Shown piece by piece: positions 26,477-35,359 of a DNA stretch of 64,000 nucleotides; position 1 is the first letter of the stretch, and each line of letters starts with the position of its first letter. A model generated the notes under the pieces. It saw only the letters and a program-made list of their open reading frames with translations. It was not told where the DNA came from and did no database searches. Source of the DNA: an uncultured Stenotrophomonas sp. (GTDB lineage: Bacteria > Pseudomonadota > Gammaproteobacteria > Xanthomonadales > Xanthomonadaceae); assembly GCA_900078405.1 (NCBI GenBank), contig FLTS01000001.1, positions 2,380,626 to 2,444,625 of the forward strand. The letters are read 5' to 3'. The translations under genes were made by a program, and so were the position numbers.

Positions 26477-27706
26477 CTACATCCGGCTGTACTGCACCTG
26501 CACCCAGAACTTGTCGGCGTCGCGGGTACGCAGGTCGTCGCTGCTGCGGTAGCGCGCGGCCTTGAGCAGCACGCTCAACCCCTTCACCTGTGGAATGGGG
26601 CGCTCCCACGACAGGTCGAATTCGCGCCCGTAGCGGTAGCTGCCGCGGTCGCTGCGGAAGTCGTGATACCACGCCTGTGCCTTGCCGCCGGCCAGCGGTA
26701 GTGCCACGCCGGCATAGGCATCGCGCAGGCCGTCGGCCGGCGTGGTGCCGAACTGGTCGGCCCAGCCCTGGAATGCGTGCTTGGTGGCCAGCGGCGTCTG
26801 GAAGGCGCCATTGGCGGCGCTGCCATGGCCGGCGCCGAGCACCTCGATGCCGGCCGTGCCCTTGGCACGGGTGCCGGCGTAGCTGGCTTCGCCCAGCCAA
26901 TAGCGGCTGTCCAGCGACCACGGGTTGCCGTGGCCGTCCACCTGCCGCGCGTGCTCCAGCACGTAGCCGAGTGCGCCGCGCTTGCCCTGCAGGCGCAGGC
27001 CGGTGGTATCGGCGGACAGGGTGCCGCGCGGTGCGGTGGCGGCCACGGCGATGTTCTCCAGGTCGAGCCGGTAGTGGTAACCGGTGATCGCCAGCGCTTC
27101 GGCGGGCGCGAACGTCGCCTGCAGCAGGTGGCTGTCGCCGTGGATGTTGGCCGGCGCGGTGGCACTGGGCGTGGCCGGTTCGTCCGGGCCGAACACGGTG
27201 TTGATGTTGGTGACGAAGGCGTAGGCCAGCTTCCATTGCGCGGCCGGCGCCCATTCGGCCAGCGCGCCATCGTAGGTCTGTTCGTTCTGGCGCCAGCCGG
27301 AGCCGCCGACGAAGCGCTGGTTGCCGAGGTTGATGCGCTGGCGGCCGAGCTGCAGGTTGCCTTGCGCGCCGTCGTAACGCAGCAGCACCTGGTTGAGTTC
27401 GGCGCCATCCGGGTCGGCCACCGTCGGGTATTGGCCGCGGCCGTTGCGGGTGTCGTTGAAGCGCTCGCCGCCGAGGTGGACGACGCCATCGACCTCGCCC
27501 AGTGCCGACCAGCCATGCCAGCGCGCGCTGCGGTAACCCAAGCGCAGGCGCGCGGTGTGCGCATCGGCATCGCGGCTGATTCCGTCCTGCGCCACGTGCT
27601 CGTAGCGGTAGCGCAGGTCCAGCAACGGCTTGCTGCCGTCATCGGCCGCGAAGACCGGCGCGGCAGCCAGCAGCAGGGGCAGGACGGGGAGAAGGCGGAT
27701 CGGCAT
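26477..27706 (-). CDS. Outer-membrane porin, alginate-export-like family
   Basis: A predicted beta-barrel of 409 residues. The signal peptide runs to PVFAA and the sequence then alternates in barrel fashion (LLDLRYRYEHVAQDGISRD, WSALGEVDGVVHLGG, LQLGRQRINLGNQRFVGGSGW) to the C-terminal aromatic strand VQVQYSRM. Such proteins are commonly labelled alginate export family, but many have other substrates and no alginate genes are near. It lies 78 bp after the DUF2149 gene in the same direction and may be the last gene of that operon. Confidence 0.75.
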   Translation of the reverse strand: MPIRLLPVLPLLLAAAPVFAADDGSKPLLDLRYRYEHVAQDGISRDADAHTARLRLGYRSARWHGWSALGEVDGVVHLGGERFNDTRNGRGQYPTVADPDGAELNQVLLRYDGAQGNLQLGRQRINLGNQRFVGGSGWRQNEQTYDGALAEWAPAAQWKLAYAFVTNINTVFGPDEPATPSATAPANIHGDSHLLQATFAPAEALAITGYHYRLDLENIAVAATAPRGTLSADTTGLRLQGKRGALGYVLEHARQVDGHGNPWSLDSRYWLGEASYAGTRAKGTAGIEVLGAGHGSAANGAFQTPLATKHAFQGWADQFGTTPADGLRDAYAGVALPLAGGKAQAWYHDFRSDRGSYRYGREFDLSWERPIPQVKGLSVLLKAARYRSSDDLRTRDADKFWVQVQYSRM

Positions 27707-27784
27707 GGGGGTTTCTCGTTGGGGGTGGCCGGCATGCTCCGCGCCTGCCGCCACCGCCACCATGATGTCGATCAATCCGCGCGA

Positions 27785-28138
27785 TCAGCGTTGTCCCGCG
27801 GGTGCGGCGCCTTCGCTCCCGTCACCGCCCTCGGGCACGTAGATCATGCTGCCGTCCTTGAGCCGGTAGGCGGTGCCGGCGAGGGTGCCCTCGCCTTCAC
27901 CGATGCTGCCGCTGGCCTTGTAGCGGTCCAGCGTGCGGCCGTCCTTGACCACGATCTCCATGTTGGCCTCACCGGGGTTGGCGACCATCACCACCTTGTC
28001 GTGGCTGAAGGGATTGAGCGGGTTGCGGATCAGCGCGATCAGCAGGATCGCCACGATCACCAGGAACACGTCGATCAGGTTGACCACCGACAGCACCGGA
28101 TCGTCCTGGTCGTCCTCGTCGAGATAACGGCGGCGCAT
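27785..28138 (-). CDS. DUF2149 protein, ExbD/TolR-like
   Basis: A protein of 117 residues with one N-terminal membrane segment (LIDVFLVIVAILLIALI). Asp23 in NLIDVFLV sits where ExbD and TolR carry the proton-conducting Asp. The rest is a small periplasmic domain ending in a Gly-rich tail. It follows the ExbB-like gene by 3 bp. The pair probably forms a dedicated ion-driven unit for the TonB receptor and CobN-like protein of the same operon; that is inferred from gene order and from similar operons in Bacteroidetes haem uptake (hmu type). Confidence 0.75.
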   Translation of the reverse strand: MRRRYLDEDDQDDPVLSVVNLIDVFLVIVAILLIALIRNPLNPFSHDKVVMVANPGEANMEIVVKDGRTLDRYKASGSIGEGEGTLAGTAYRLKDGSMIYVPEGGDGSEGAAPAGQR

Positions 28139-28141
28139 GGT

Positions 28142-28621
28142 TCAGCCCTCCCCGCCGGCGATGGCCAGCTCGATCCGCCGCAGGTCCTGCAGCAGCCAGC
28201 GACGCCGCACCACCAGCACGGTGTAGATCGCCGAGGCTGCCAGCAGCGAGACGATGACTGCGGCGAAGGCGACGCCTACGTGGCGCGCGACCTCGTCCAT
28301 GCGCCCGTCCGACAACTCGGCCAGCGCCGGCCCCATCGGGATCATGGTCGCCACCAGCCCGAGCATCGGCGCGGTGCGGCTGCCGATGCGCAGCGGTTCC
28401 AGCCGCTTGAGCGTCCACAGCTCCATGTCTTCCAGCCCGCCGCCGTTGCGGCGCCAGTGCCGCTCCATCGCATGCATGCGGTCGCCACGGCGCTGCACGG
28501 CTTCCACCGCGAACATGCCCAGTGCGTAGCAGGCGTACAGGAACAACGCCAGGATCAGCAGCAGCACCGGGGCGAGGAACCAGCCGGAGAGCTGGTGCAA
28601 CAGGGATTCGATCAGGTTCAT
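28142..28621 (-). CDS. MotA/TolQ/ExbB family proton channel protein
   Basis: A protein of 159 residues with three membrane segments, near residues 14-38, 83-103 and 112-135. The second and third carry the MotA/TolQ/ExbB pattern (TAPMLGLVATMIPMGPAL; VGVAFAAVIVSLLAASAIYT). It is shorter than classical ExbB (about 240). Gene order receptor, CobN-like, ExbB-like, DUF2149 argues for a private energising complex. Confidence 0.8.
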   Translation of the reverse strand: MNLIESLLHQLSGWFLAPVLLLILALFLYACYALGMFAVEAVQRRGDRMHAMERHWRRNGGGLEDMELWTLKRLEPLRIGSRTAPMLGLVATMIPMGPALAELSDGRMDEVARHVGVAFAAVIVSLLAASAIYTVLVVRRRWLLQDLRRIELAIAGGEG

Positions 28622-28652
28622 GTCGGTTCGTCATTCGAGGAAGGAAAGAAAA

Positions 28653-31600
28653 TCAGGAGGCCACGCGCGTTTGCCGCCAGCCACCGATGGCGAACGCCAA
28701 CAATGCCGGCCACAGCGCCAGCCACCATGCGGCGGGCACCGACGGTGGCGGCGCCTGCACGCGCTGCAACTGCATGCCGCTGACCGTGGCCGGCGTGGCT
28801 GGCGGTGGTGGCGGCGCGGCTTCCGCGGGCGGTGTTGGCGGCTGCGCGGCAAGCGGTGCCGATGCGGGTGCTTGCGTGGTCGGCGGTAGTGCACTGCGCG
28901 GGTTCAGGCCGAACGCCGCAGCCAGTCGTGCGATGTGCGGGCGCAGCTTGTCGCTGCCCGGCAACACGTCGTGGCGGGCGTCCAAGTCGTTCCAGGTGTC
29001 CACCAGGCTGCGCAGGGTCGCCTCGTCGGCGTCCCAGTAGCCCTTGCGCTGGGCTTCGAGCATGCGCTCGACGATCTGCGCCAGCGCGTGCGGGTTGTCG
29101 CGCTCGAACCACTCGCGCATGCCCAGTTGCAGCTTGTCCCGCACGTAGACGTCGTGGAAGGCCTGCCACTGGTCGTCGCGGACCATGCCCGGATCGACCG
29201 CCTGCCAACCCCAGAAATTGTCCATCGAACCGACGATCTCCAGGGTGCCGGCATAGCCTTCCTGCTGCATCTGGGTGATCCAGCCGGGGTGGAATTGGCG
29301 GGTCTGCAGTTCGGCGGCGAGGAAGCGCGCGGCATCGTCGACGCGGCTGCCGGCCGGGTCGCGCAGGTTGGAGATGTACAGCGCCGGCGCTTGGCCATCG
29401 AGGTGGCGCACCGCCAGCGACAAGCCGCCCAGATAGGAGAACGGGTCGTCGGTGGTCAACATGCCGTACAGGTTGGACGAGCGCGACAGCACCGCAGCCT
29501 GAGTACCGCGCAGTTGTTCGGCGTAGGCGTTCACGCCGGTGGAAATCTCGCCCCAGTGCGCCGGGTCGGGGCCGTAGCCGTACTGCATCTGCGCCAGGTA
29601 GCTCTGCGCCAGTTCGGTGTCGGCCGCCCATTCACCGGTCTTCAGCACTGCGCCACCCAGGCCACTGCCGTAGCTGCCCTGTGCACTGGAATAGATGCGG
29701 GTGCGCGCATAGCGGTCGGCCACGTCATCGGCCAAGCCCTGCGCCAGCAGCCGCTCACGCACGCCGGCGGTATGGCGGGCGATGGCGTTGTCACCGTTCT
29801 CGGCGGCGGCAGCCAGCGCGACGGCCTCGTTCATCCGCTGCATCAGCGTGGCGAACTGGTCGCGGTACAGGCCGGTGGCCGACAGCACCACGTCGATGCG
29901 TGGCCGGCCCAGTTCGGCGGCGGGAATCAGTTCGACCTTCTCGATGCGGCCGCCGTCGCCCCACAGCGGGCGCACGCCGAGCGCGGCGAACACCTGCGCT
30001 TCGAGGATGCCGTTGTGGCGCATGGTCTCCACGCCCCACAGCGAGAAGGCGAGCTTGTCCGGGTACTGGCCGGCGTGGGTATCCCGGTAGCTGTCGATCA
30101 ACTGCTGCAACGCGACCTGCCCGGCTTCCCACGCCGCGCGTGACGGCACCCGCATCGGGTCGAAGCCATACAGGTTGCGGCCGGTCGGCAGGCTCTCGGG
30201 CGTGCGCAGCGGGTCGCCACCCAGCCCCGGCGTGGAATAACGGCCGGCCAGCGCGTCGAACAGCCCGGCCAGTTCGCTGCCGGCGTCCAGCGTGGCATCG
30301 GCACGGCGCGCGGCGTCCAGCAGTTCGCGCTGTGCCGGTGGCGCATCACCCGGCAAGGGCTGGCCGTCGTACAGATGATGTTGCAGCCAGCGCCGGCCCG
30401 GCTCGTCGCCGCGTGCGCGGTAGTCGGCCGATGCGGCATGCGGGTCGTCGCCCAGCCCCAGCACCTGCTCGATGCGCTTGCCCAGCATCAGCCGCAGCGT
30501 GTCGCCACGGCGCGTGGCGTCGGCGCTGGTGCCGAATGCGTGCAGGCCCTGCGGTTGCGGCTGCCCGCCGAGTGCGTCGAGGTATTCGTGCAGTTCGACC
30601 AGGAAGCCGTCGAGGTCGGCCGCGATCCGCGCCGCATCCCATTGCAGGTCGGCGGCGATGCCGCTGGAAACGGCCAGTTCGCGCAGCTGGCGCGCGGCGG
30701 TGTCGCGCACCGCGCCGTGGTCGAGTTGCTGGTACTCCTCGATCAGCTGGTGCAGGCGCAGTGGCTCGCCATGCAGGCCGGCGCTGCCAAACGCCGGGGT
30801 CTGGTGGCTGACGATCACCGCGCGGCCGCGGCGCTTGGCCTGCAACGCCTCGCCCACGTCATCGACGATGTAGGGGTAGACCACCGGCACGTCGCCCACC
30901 AGCAGCATCGGGTTGTCGTATACCGACAGCCCGCGCTCCTTGCCGTAGCTCCACTCCTGCGTGCCGTGGGTGCCGAAGTGGACGATGGCGTCGCGCCCGG
31001 CCTGTTCGCGCAGGTACTGGTAGGCGGCGAGGTAGAAGTGATCCACCGGGCGCTTGATGTCGTGGTAGCCGCCGCTGCCCGTCGTGTCGGCACCCGGCGC
31101 TGCGCGCGACGGTTGCGGCAGCAGGGTCACGTTGCGCAGGCGCAGGCGCGGGATGACGAAGCCGGCCTCGCCGTCGCGGCGGCGCAGCCACGGGCTGGCT
31201 TCGGGTTCGCCCCATGCGGCGCCGATGTCCGCGCGCACCGCCTTGGGCAGCGCATCGAACCAGCGCCGGTAGTCGCGCAGCGGCAGCCAGCCGGCCAGAT
31301 CGTCGCGCAGCAGGGCGTCCAGTTCGGCGCTGCCGCGATACGACGGGGCCAGCAGCCGTTGCAGCGTTTCCAGCAAGGCCGGCTCGGTGGGCAGGTCGGC
31401 ACCGTAGCCGGCCTCGCGCAGCGCGACGAGGGTGGCGTGCAGGCTGCGCGGCAGGTTCAGGCCGGAAGCGCCGAGGTTCTTTTCGCCCGGCGGGTAGTTG
31501 TAGAACACGATGCCCACGCGCTTGTCGGCGGCCGGCGTGTGGCGCAGCGCGGCGTAGGCGAAGGCCTTGGCGGCGAGCGAGCGGATCTGCGCATCGATCG

Positions 31601-32630
31601 GTTGCGGCGGCATGCGCGACTTGCCGGCGGCCACGATCAACGGGTCGATGAAGCCGGCCTGTTCGGGCAGGGCCAGGTAGAAGGACGTCGCACCCGGCGA
31701 CACCCCCTGGCGGTCGGCCTGCCACGTCGCCTCCGGCCCCTCCCAGTAGGTGATCGCCTGCAACACCGGCACGCCCAGACGGGCATAGTCGGCGCCGATG
31801 TCGCTGCGGTAGAGGATCTCGAAATTCACCACCACGTCGACGAAGGACTTTCCGTCGCGCGACAGCAGCGTCTCCACCGGCACACCTCCATCGGTGTCGC
31901 GGAAGAACGGCAGGGCGATGCCGCCACGGGCCTCGACCTCGCGTACCAGCGCATCGATATGCGCAGTGGAGTCCGAGCCGATCGCCGAGGCGAACATGGC
32001 GATGCCGACCACCGGCTGGCCGCGGCGCACCTTCGCCCCGAGCCAATGCAGGTATTCATCGAGCGTGGCGAAGGCCAGGTCGCGGTAATCCGGGTGGTAG
32101 ATGCCGGTTTTCGGCATCACCAGCGCCGGTTGCGGAGTGGCCGGCGGGCGGCCCTGCGTCTTCCAGTGATGCAGGTAGCGCAGCAGCGCGCGCAGGTTGC
32201 GTTCGCCGCCATTGCGCGCGTAGGCCGCCAGCAGCGTTGCCTGCGCATCGTCCATGCCGCGACCGTGTTCGCCGTCGCGCTCGACCAGCAGCGTCCGCGG
32301 CAGCGCGGCCAGCTGGCCGGGCAGCTTTTCGTCGCGGTACATCTGCACCGGCGGCAGCTCGGCCAGTACCAGGTCGGCGCCGGCCAGCGTGGCAAGGGCG
32401 TCCGGTTTCAGCGGTGCGGCCACGTAGTCCAGTGCCACGCCCTCGGCCGCGGCAAGCTGGCGGTACAGCGCCAGCTTGCCCTGCGCGAAGAAGCCGCTGC
32501 CGACCAGCACCAGCCGCGCCCGTTCCCCATCGTGCGCGGCAGCCTCCGCCGGGACTGGCGCGGCGGCCGCCGTCGCCATGCCGGCCATGCCCAGCAGCAG
32601 CCCGCAAAGTGCGTATCGCCAGCCGGCCAT
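28653..32630 (-). CDS. CobN-like chelatase, exported and membrane-anchored
   Basis: A protein of 1325 residues of the CobN / magnesium-chelatase H-subunit family. The central domain contains HFGTHGTQEWSYGKERGL, the signature region of these chelatases. Unlike cytoplasmic CobN it starts with a signal peptide (YALCGLLLGMAGMATAAAA) and ends with a Pro-rich linker and one membrane segment (WWLALWPALLAFAIGGW), so the domain should sit in the periplasm tethered to the inner membrane. No CobS, CobT or cobalamin synthesis gene is nearby. By analogy with HmuS of haem-uptake operons it may move metal into or out of an imported tetrapyrrole; substrate and direction are inferred. It starts 2 bp after the receptor stop. 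Confidence 0.85.
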   Translation of the reverse strand: MAGWRYALCGLLLGMAGMATAAAAPVPAEAAAHDGERARLVLVGSGFFAQGKLALYRQLAAAEGVALDYVAAPLKPDALATLAGADLVLAELPPVQMYRDEKLPGQLAALPRTLLVERDGEHGRGMDDAQATLLAAYARNGGERNLRALLRYLHHWKTQGRPPATPQPALVMPKTGIYHPDYRDLAFATLDEYLHWLGAKVRRGQPVVGIAMFASAIGSDSTAHIDALVREVEARGGIALPFFRDTDGGVPVETLLSRDGKSFVDVVVNFEILYRSDIGADYARLGVPVLQAITYWEGPEATWQADRQGVSPGATSFYLALPEQAGFIDPLIVAAGKSRMPPQPIDAQIRSLAAKAFAYAALRHTPAADKRVGIVFYNYPPGEKNLGASGLNLPRSLHATLVALREAGYGADLPTEPALLETLQRLLAPSYRGSAELDALLRDDLAGWLPLRDYRRWFDALPKAVRADIGAAWGEPEASPWLRRRDGEAGFVIPRLRLRNVTLLPQPSRAAPGADTTGSGGYHDIKRPVDHFYLAAYQYLREQAGRDAIVHFGTHGTQEWSYGKERGLSVYDNPMLLVGDVPVVYPYIVDDVGEALQAKRRGRAVIVSHQTPAFGSAGLHGEPLRLHQLIEEYQQLDHGAVRDTAARQLRELAVSSGIAADLQWDAARIAADLDGFLVELHEYLDALGGQPQPQGLHAFGTSADATRRGDTLRLMLGKRIEQVLGLGDDPHAASADYRARGDEPGRRWLQHHLYDGQPLPGDAPPAQRELLDAARRADATLDAGSELAGLFDALAGRYSTPGLGGDPLRTPESLPTGRNLYGFDPMRVPSRAAWEAGQVALQQLIDSYRDTHAGQYPDKLAFSLWGVETMRHNGILEAQVFAALGVRPLWGDGGRIEKVELIPAAELGRPRIDVVLSATGLYRDQFATLMQRMNEAVALAAAAENGDNAIARHTAGVRERLLAQGLADDVADRYARTRIYSSAQGSYGSGLGGAVLKTGEWAADTELAQSYLAQMQYGYGPDPAHWGEISTGVNAYAEQLRGTQAAVLSRSSNLYGMLTTDDPFSYLGGLSLAVRHLDGQAPALYISNLRDPAGSRVDDAARFLAAELQTRQFHPGWITQMQQEGYAGTLEIVGSMDNFWGWQAVDPGMVRDDQWQAFHDVYVRDKLQLGMREWFERDNPHALAQIVERMLEAQRKGYWDADEATLRSLVDTWNDLDARHDVLPGSDKLRPHIARLAAAFGLNPRSALPPTTQAPASAPLAAQPPTPPAEAAPPPPPATPATVSGMQLQRVQAPPPSVPAAWWLALWPALLAFAIGGWRQTRVAS

Positions 32631-32632
32631 GC

Positions 32633-34597
32633 TCAGAACCCGATCCCGAGCATCGCGTACAGGTAGCGTCCGCGCTCGCGGTAGTTGTAGATGCCGTGCT
32701 CCTCGACGCGGTGGTCGGCCAGGTTCTCCACGCCCAGCTGCAGGTCCACCCTGCCGGGCAGGCGCCGTTTCACCGAGGCCCCCCACAGGCCGTAGGACGG
32801 CTGCTGCCGCGGCACGCTGGCGGCGGTGAGCTGGCGGCCAACGTAGTCGTAGCGCAGTTCCAGCTGCCAGCCGTGGTCATCACTGCTCCAGCCCAGCCGT
32901 GCGTTGCCGCTCTGCAATGGCCGCTCGGCCAAGCGCCTGTCGTCGGATTCGTCGCGCACGTCGTTGTAGCCGTAGTTGCCGCTCAGACGCAGGTTGGCCG
33001 GCAGCTCGACACCCGCTTCCAGCTCGGCGCCACGGATGCGCACGTCATCCACGTTTTCGTAGCGGTACAGCCGCCGCAGCGGCAGGGTGCAGCGCTCCAG
33101 GCAGACCGAGTCGATCAGGTCCTCCACCGTGTTGCGGTAGGCGGTGGCGCGCCACCAGTGGTGCTGCCCGGCATAACCGACCGACAGCTCCAGGTTGTCG
33201 CTCTTCTCCGGCTGCACGTCGGGGTTGCCGATGAAGCTGTGCGGGCCGTCGAAGCGGTAATCCGGCGAGATCTGCTTGAGCATCGGCGCCTTGAAGCCGC
33301 GCGAGTAGCCGCCCTTCACCGTCCAGCGCTCGGCCGGCTGCCAGACCGCATACACGCGTGGACTGACCTCGCTGCCGAACAGGTCGTGCTTGTCCACGCG
33401 CGCGCCGTAGACCAGGTCGAAGCTGTCGGCCAGCGCCCACTCGTCCTGCAGGAACAGCGCGTATTGCTTGACCGCTTCCTCGCCACTGGCGAAGGAGGGG
33501 TGCTCGAGGCGCTCCTCGCGCGCCTCGAAGCCGCTGGTGAGGCGGTGGCTGCGGCCCAGGGCGATGCCGTAGTGGCCATTGAGCGTGGCCTCACCGGCCT
33601 CCTGCTCGGGCGATGGCGCCACGCCCTCGGTGTTGCACTGGCGCTGGTGGATATCGGCGAGCTGCGCGGACAGGCGCAGGTGGCCGCCGCCGATCTCGCC
33701 GTCGTAACCCAGCCCGATCTGACTGCGGTCGAAATCGTAGGACTGGCGGTAGAACAGGCCGGCGCTGGTATTGGTGCCGTACCAGCGGTCCTCGTCGCTC
33801 TTCATCGCGATGAATGCCAGGCGATGGCCCTGCGCCGGCTGCCACTGCAGGCGTGCGCGCAGCGTGGCCTGCTCCTGGCCCTCGCGCTGGTCCAGCCGCG
33901 GCTGGTCCGGCTCCGGCACCGGCTGCTGCTTCTGCCACGCACCATCCACGCTCAGTGCGAACGCCTCGCCCAGCGGACCGGCCAAGTGCACCGCCGCCTG
34001 CCGGAAGCCGCCGCCATCGTCTTCCGGCAACGCGCCCGCCGACGCGCGCAGCGCGCCGCCCCACTGCTTGCCGGGGCCGCGGGTGATGATGTTGATGACC
34101 CCGCCCAGCGCGTCGGAACCGTACAACGAGGACAACGGCCCGCGCACGATCTCGACCCGCTCGATCGCCTCCAGCGGAATCCAGCCGAACTGCAGGTCGC
34201 TCAGCCCGAACACCTGGTCGGTGGCGGCGATGCGCTCGCCATCGACCAGCACCAGCGTGTGCCGGCTCTCCATGCCGCGAACGCTGACCACGCGGCGGCC
34301 AAGCGCGCCGACGGCACGGATGTTCAACCCCGGCGTATCGCGGATCGCGTCGAGCACATCGCGCGCCGGGCGCATGCGCAGCTCTTCGCCGCTGACCACG
34401 GTGACGCTGGCCGGGGCACGTTCGACGCTGCGCTCACTGGCGGTAGCGGTGACCACCACCGCATCGAGATCGGTGGGGTCGGTGGTGGCGGTATCGGCGG
34501 CGAAGGCGATGGCCGGCGCCAGCATCAGTGCCAGGCCGATGCCGGCGGACAGGCGCGCGCGGCCACCCGGCACGCGCAAGGGGTGTCGTGGATTCAT
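32633..34597 (-). CDS. TonB-dependent receptor, BtuB/haem/siderophore type
   Basis: An outer-membrane receptor of 654 residues. The signal peptide ends in AIAFAA, the TonB box region is LDAVVVTATASERS, the plug holds VLDAIRDTPGLNIRAVG and VEIVRGPLSSLYGSDALGG, and the barrel ends in YLYAMLGIGF. Size and plug resemble BtuB, HmuR and catecholate receptors. With the CobN-like gene directly downstream the ligand may be a tetrapyrrole such as haem, though no characteristic haem-receptor motif was proven. AAGGAAAC lies before the start, and a Fur-like site lies 64 bp upstream. Confidence 0.88.
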   Translation of the reverse strand: MNPRHPLRVPGGRARLSAGIGLALMLAPAIAFAADTATTDPTDLDAVVVTATASERSVERAPASVTVVSGEELRMRPARDVLDAIRDTPGLNIRAVGALGRRVVSVRGMESRHTLVLVDGERIAATDQVFGLSDLQFGWIPLEAIERVEIVRGPLSSLYGSDALGGVINIITRGPGKQWGGALRASAGALPEDDGGGFRQAAVHLAGPLGEAFALSVDGAWQKQQPVPEPDQPRLDQREGQEQATLRARLQWQPAQGHRLAFIAMKSDEDRWYGTNTSAGLFYRQSYDFDRSQIGLGYDGEIGGGHLRLSAQLADIHQRQCNTEGVAPSPEQEAGEATLNGHYGIALGRSHRLTSGFEAREERLEHPSFASGEEAVKQYALFLQDEWALADSFDLVYGARVDKHDLFGSEVSPRVYAVWQPAERWTVKGGYSRGFKAPMLKQISPDYRFDGPHSFIGNPDVQPEKSDNLELSVGYAGQHHWWRATAYRNTVEDLIDSVCLERCTLPLRRLYRYENVDDVRIRGAELEAGVELPANLRLSGNYGYNDVRDESDDRRLAERPLQSGNARLGWSSDDHGWQLELRYDYVGRQLTAASVPRQQPSYGLWGASVKRRLPGRVDLQLGVENLADHRVEEHGIYNYRERGRYLYAMLGIGF

Positions 34598-34660
34598 GGT
34601 CCCTGTTTCCTTTGGAATGAAGCCGCGCTGCCGGCGGGTGGCGGCCGATGAAAATCAAGG

Positions 34661-34682
34661 GAACAATAACCATTCTCGTTTG
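34661..34682 (-). promoter_or_regulatory. Probable Fur box before the receptor-CobN operon
   Basis: On the minus strand it reads CGAGAATGGTTATTGTTC, similar to the 19-bp Fur consensus built from GATAAT repeats. It lies in an AT-rich patch 64 bp upstream of the receptor start in an otherwise GC-rich region. Iron-dependent repression of the whole operon is the natural reading. Confidence 0.6.
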
Positions 34683-34743
34683 CAGGGCATTGACCTGGAT
34701 CAAGCCCGGCGCATTGCCCGACCGCCGACAGGCGGCCGCCGGC

Positions 34744-35229
34744 TTAGCCGCGTCCGAGCTGCGCCAGCGGCAGCGCGCGGAACTCCTTGACCGTGCGCAG
34801 CACGAAGCTGGAATTGACGTCGGCCACACCAGCGGCGTTGAGCAGCTTGTCGAGCAGGAACGCGGAAAAATGGTCGAGGTCGCGTACGTAGACGTGCAAC
34901 AGGTAGTCCATGTCGCCGGTGAGCGCGTGGCAGGCCACCACCTCGTCCCACAGCTGTACCGCCTCGACGAAATGGTCGATGGCCGCCTGCCCGTGCTTGG
35001 ACAGCTGCACCCGCACGAACGCCTGCAGGCCCAGGCCTATCCGGCGCGGCTCCAGCCGCGCGCCGTAGCCGGCAATCACGCCCTCGGCTTCCAGCCGCTG
35101 CACCCGGCGCAGGCAGGCCGAAGGCGACAGGCTCACCCGCGCAGCCAGTTCGGCATTGGTGGCGCGGCCGTGTTGCTGGATTTCCGCCAGCAGGCGCAGA
35201 TCCGTGCGATCAAGCGCGATGGATTCCAT
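34744..35229 (-). CDS. Lrp/AsnC family regulator
   Basis: A regulator of 161 residues. The N-terminal helix-turn-helix is ATNAELAARVSLSPSACLRR near residues 23-42, followed by the linker (GYGARLEPRRIGLGLQAF) and the RAM effector-binding domain (VVACHALTGDMDYLLHVYV). It is divergent from phenylalanine hydroxylase, so it probably senses an aromatic amino acid and controls phhA and itself. Two palindromes lie in the gap between them. Confidence 0.9.
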   Translation of the reverse strand: MESIALDRTDLRLLAEIQQHGRATNAELAARVSLSPSACLRRVQRLEAEGVIAGYGARLEPRRIGLGLQAFVRVQLSKHGQAAIDHFVEAVQLWDEVVACHALTGDMDYLLHVYVRDLDHFSAFLLDKLLNAAGVADVNSSFVLRTVKEFRALPLAQLGRG

Positions 35230-35232
35230 TTT

Positions 35233-35274
35233 TGTTGCCTCGCAACATCAAAATAACGCAACAATATTGCGTTA
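35233..35274. promoter_or_regulatory. Tandem palindromes, probable Lrp-type operators
   Basis: TGTTGC-CTC-GCAACA (35233-35247) and TAACGCAA-CAATA-TTGCGTTA (35254-35274) are perfect inverted repeats whose centres are 24 bp apart. Both share the core GCAA/TTGC. They lie right upstream of the Lrp gene and 85 bp before phhA. A weaker related sequence occurs around 35288-35312. Confidence 0.65.
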
Positions 35275-35359
35275 CAGCAGTATATCGACGCAATTTCGCA
35301 CACCTGTTGCGCGGCCGGCTTCCTACCATCGGGAATCCACTCCACCGCAAGGCCCCGTC

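Noticed and set aside
28653..32630. CobN-like protein as the cobaltochelatase of B12 synthesis
   Set aside because: It has a signal peptide and membrane anchor, and no cobS, cobT or other cob genes lie near; its neighbours are a TonB receptor and ExbB/ExbD-like genes.
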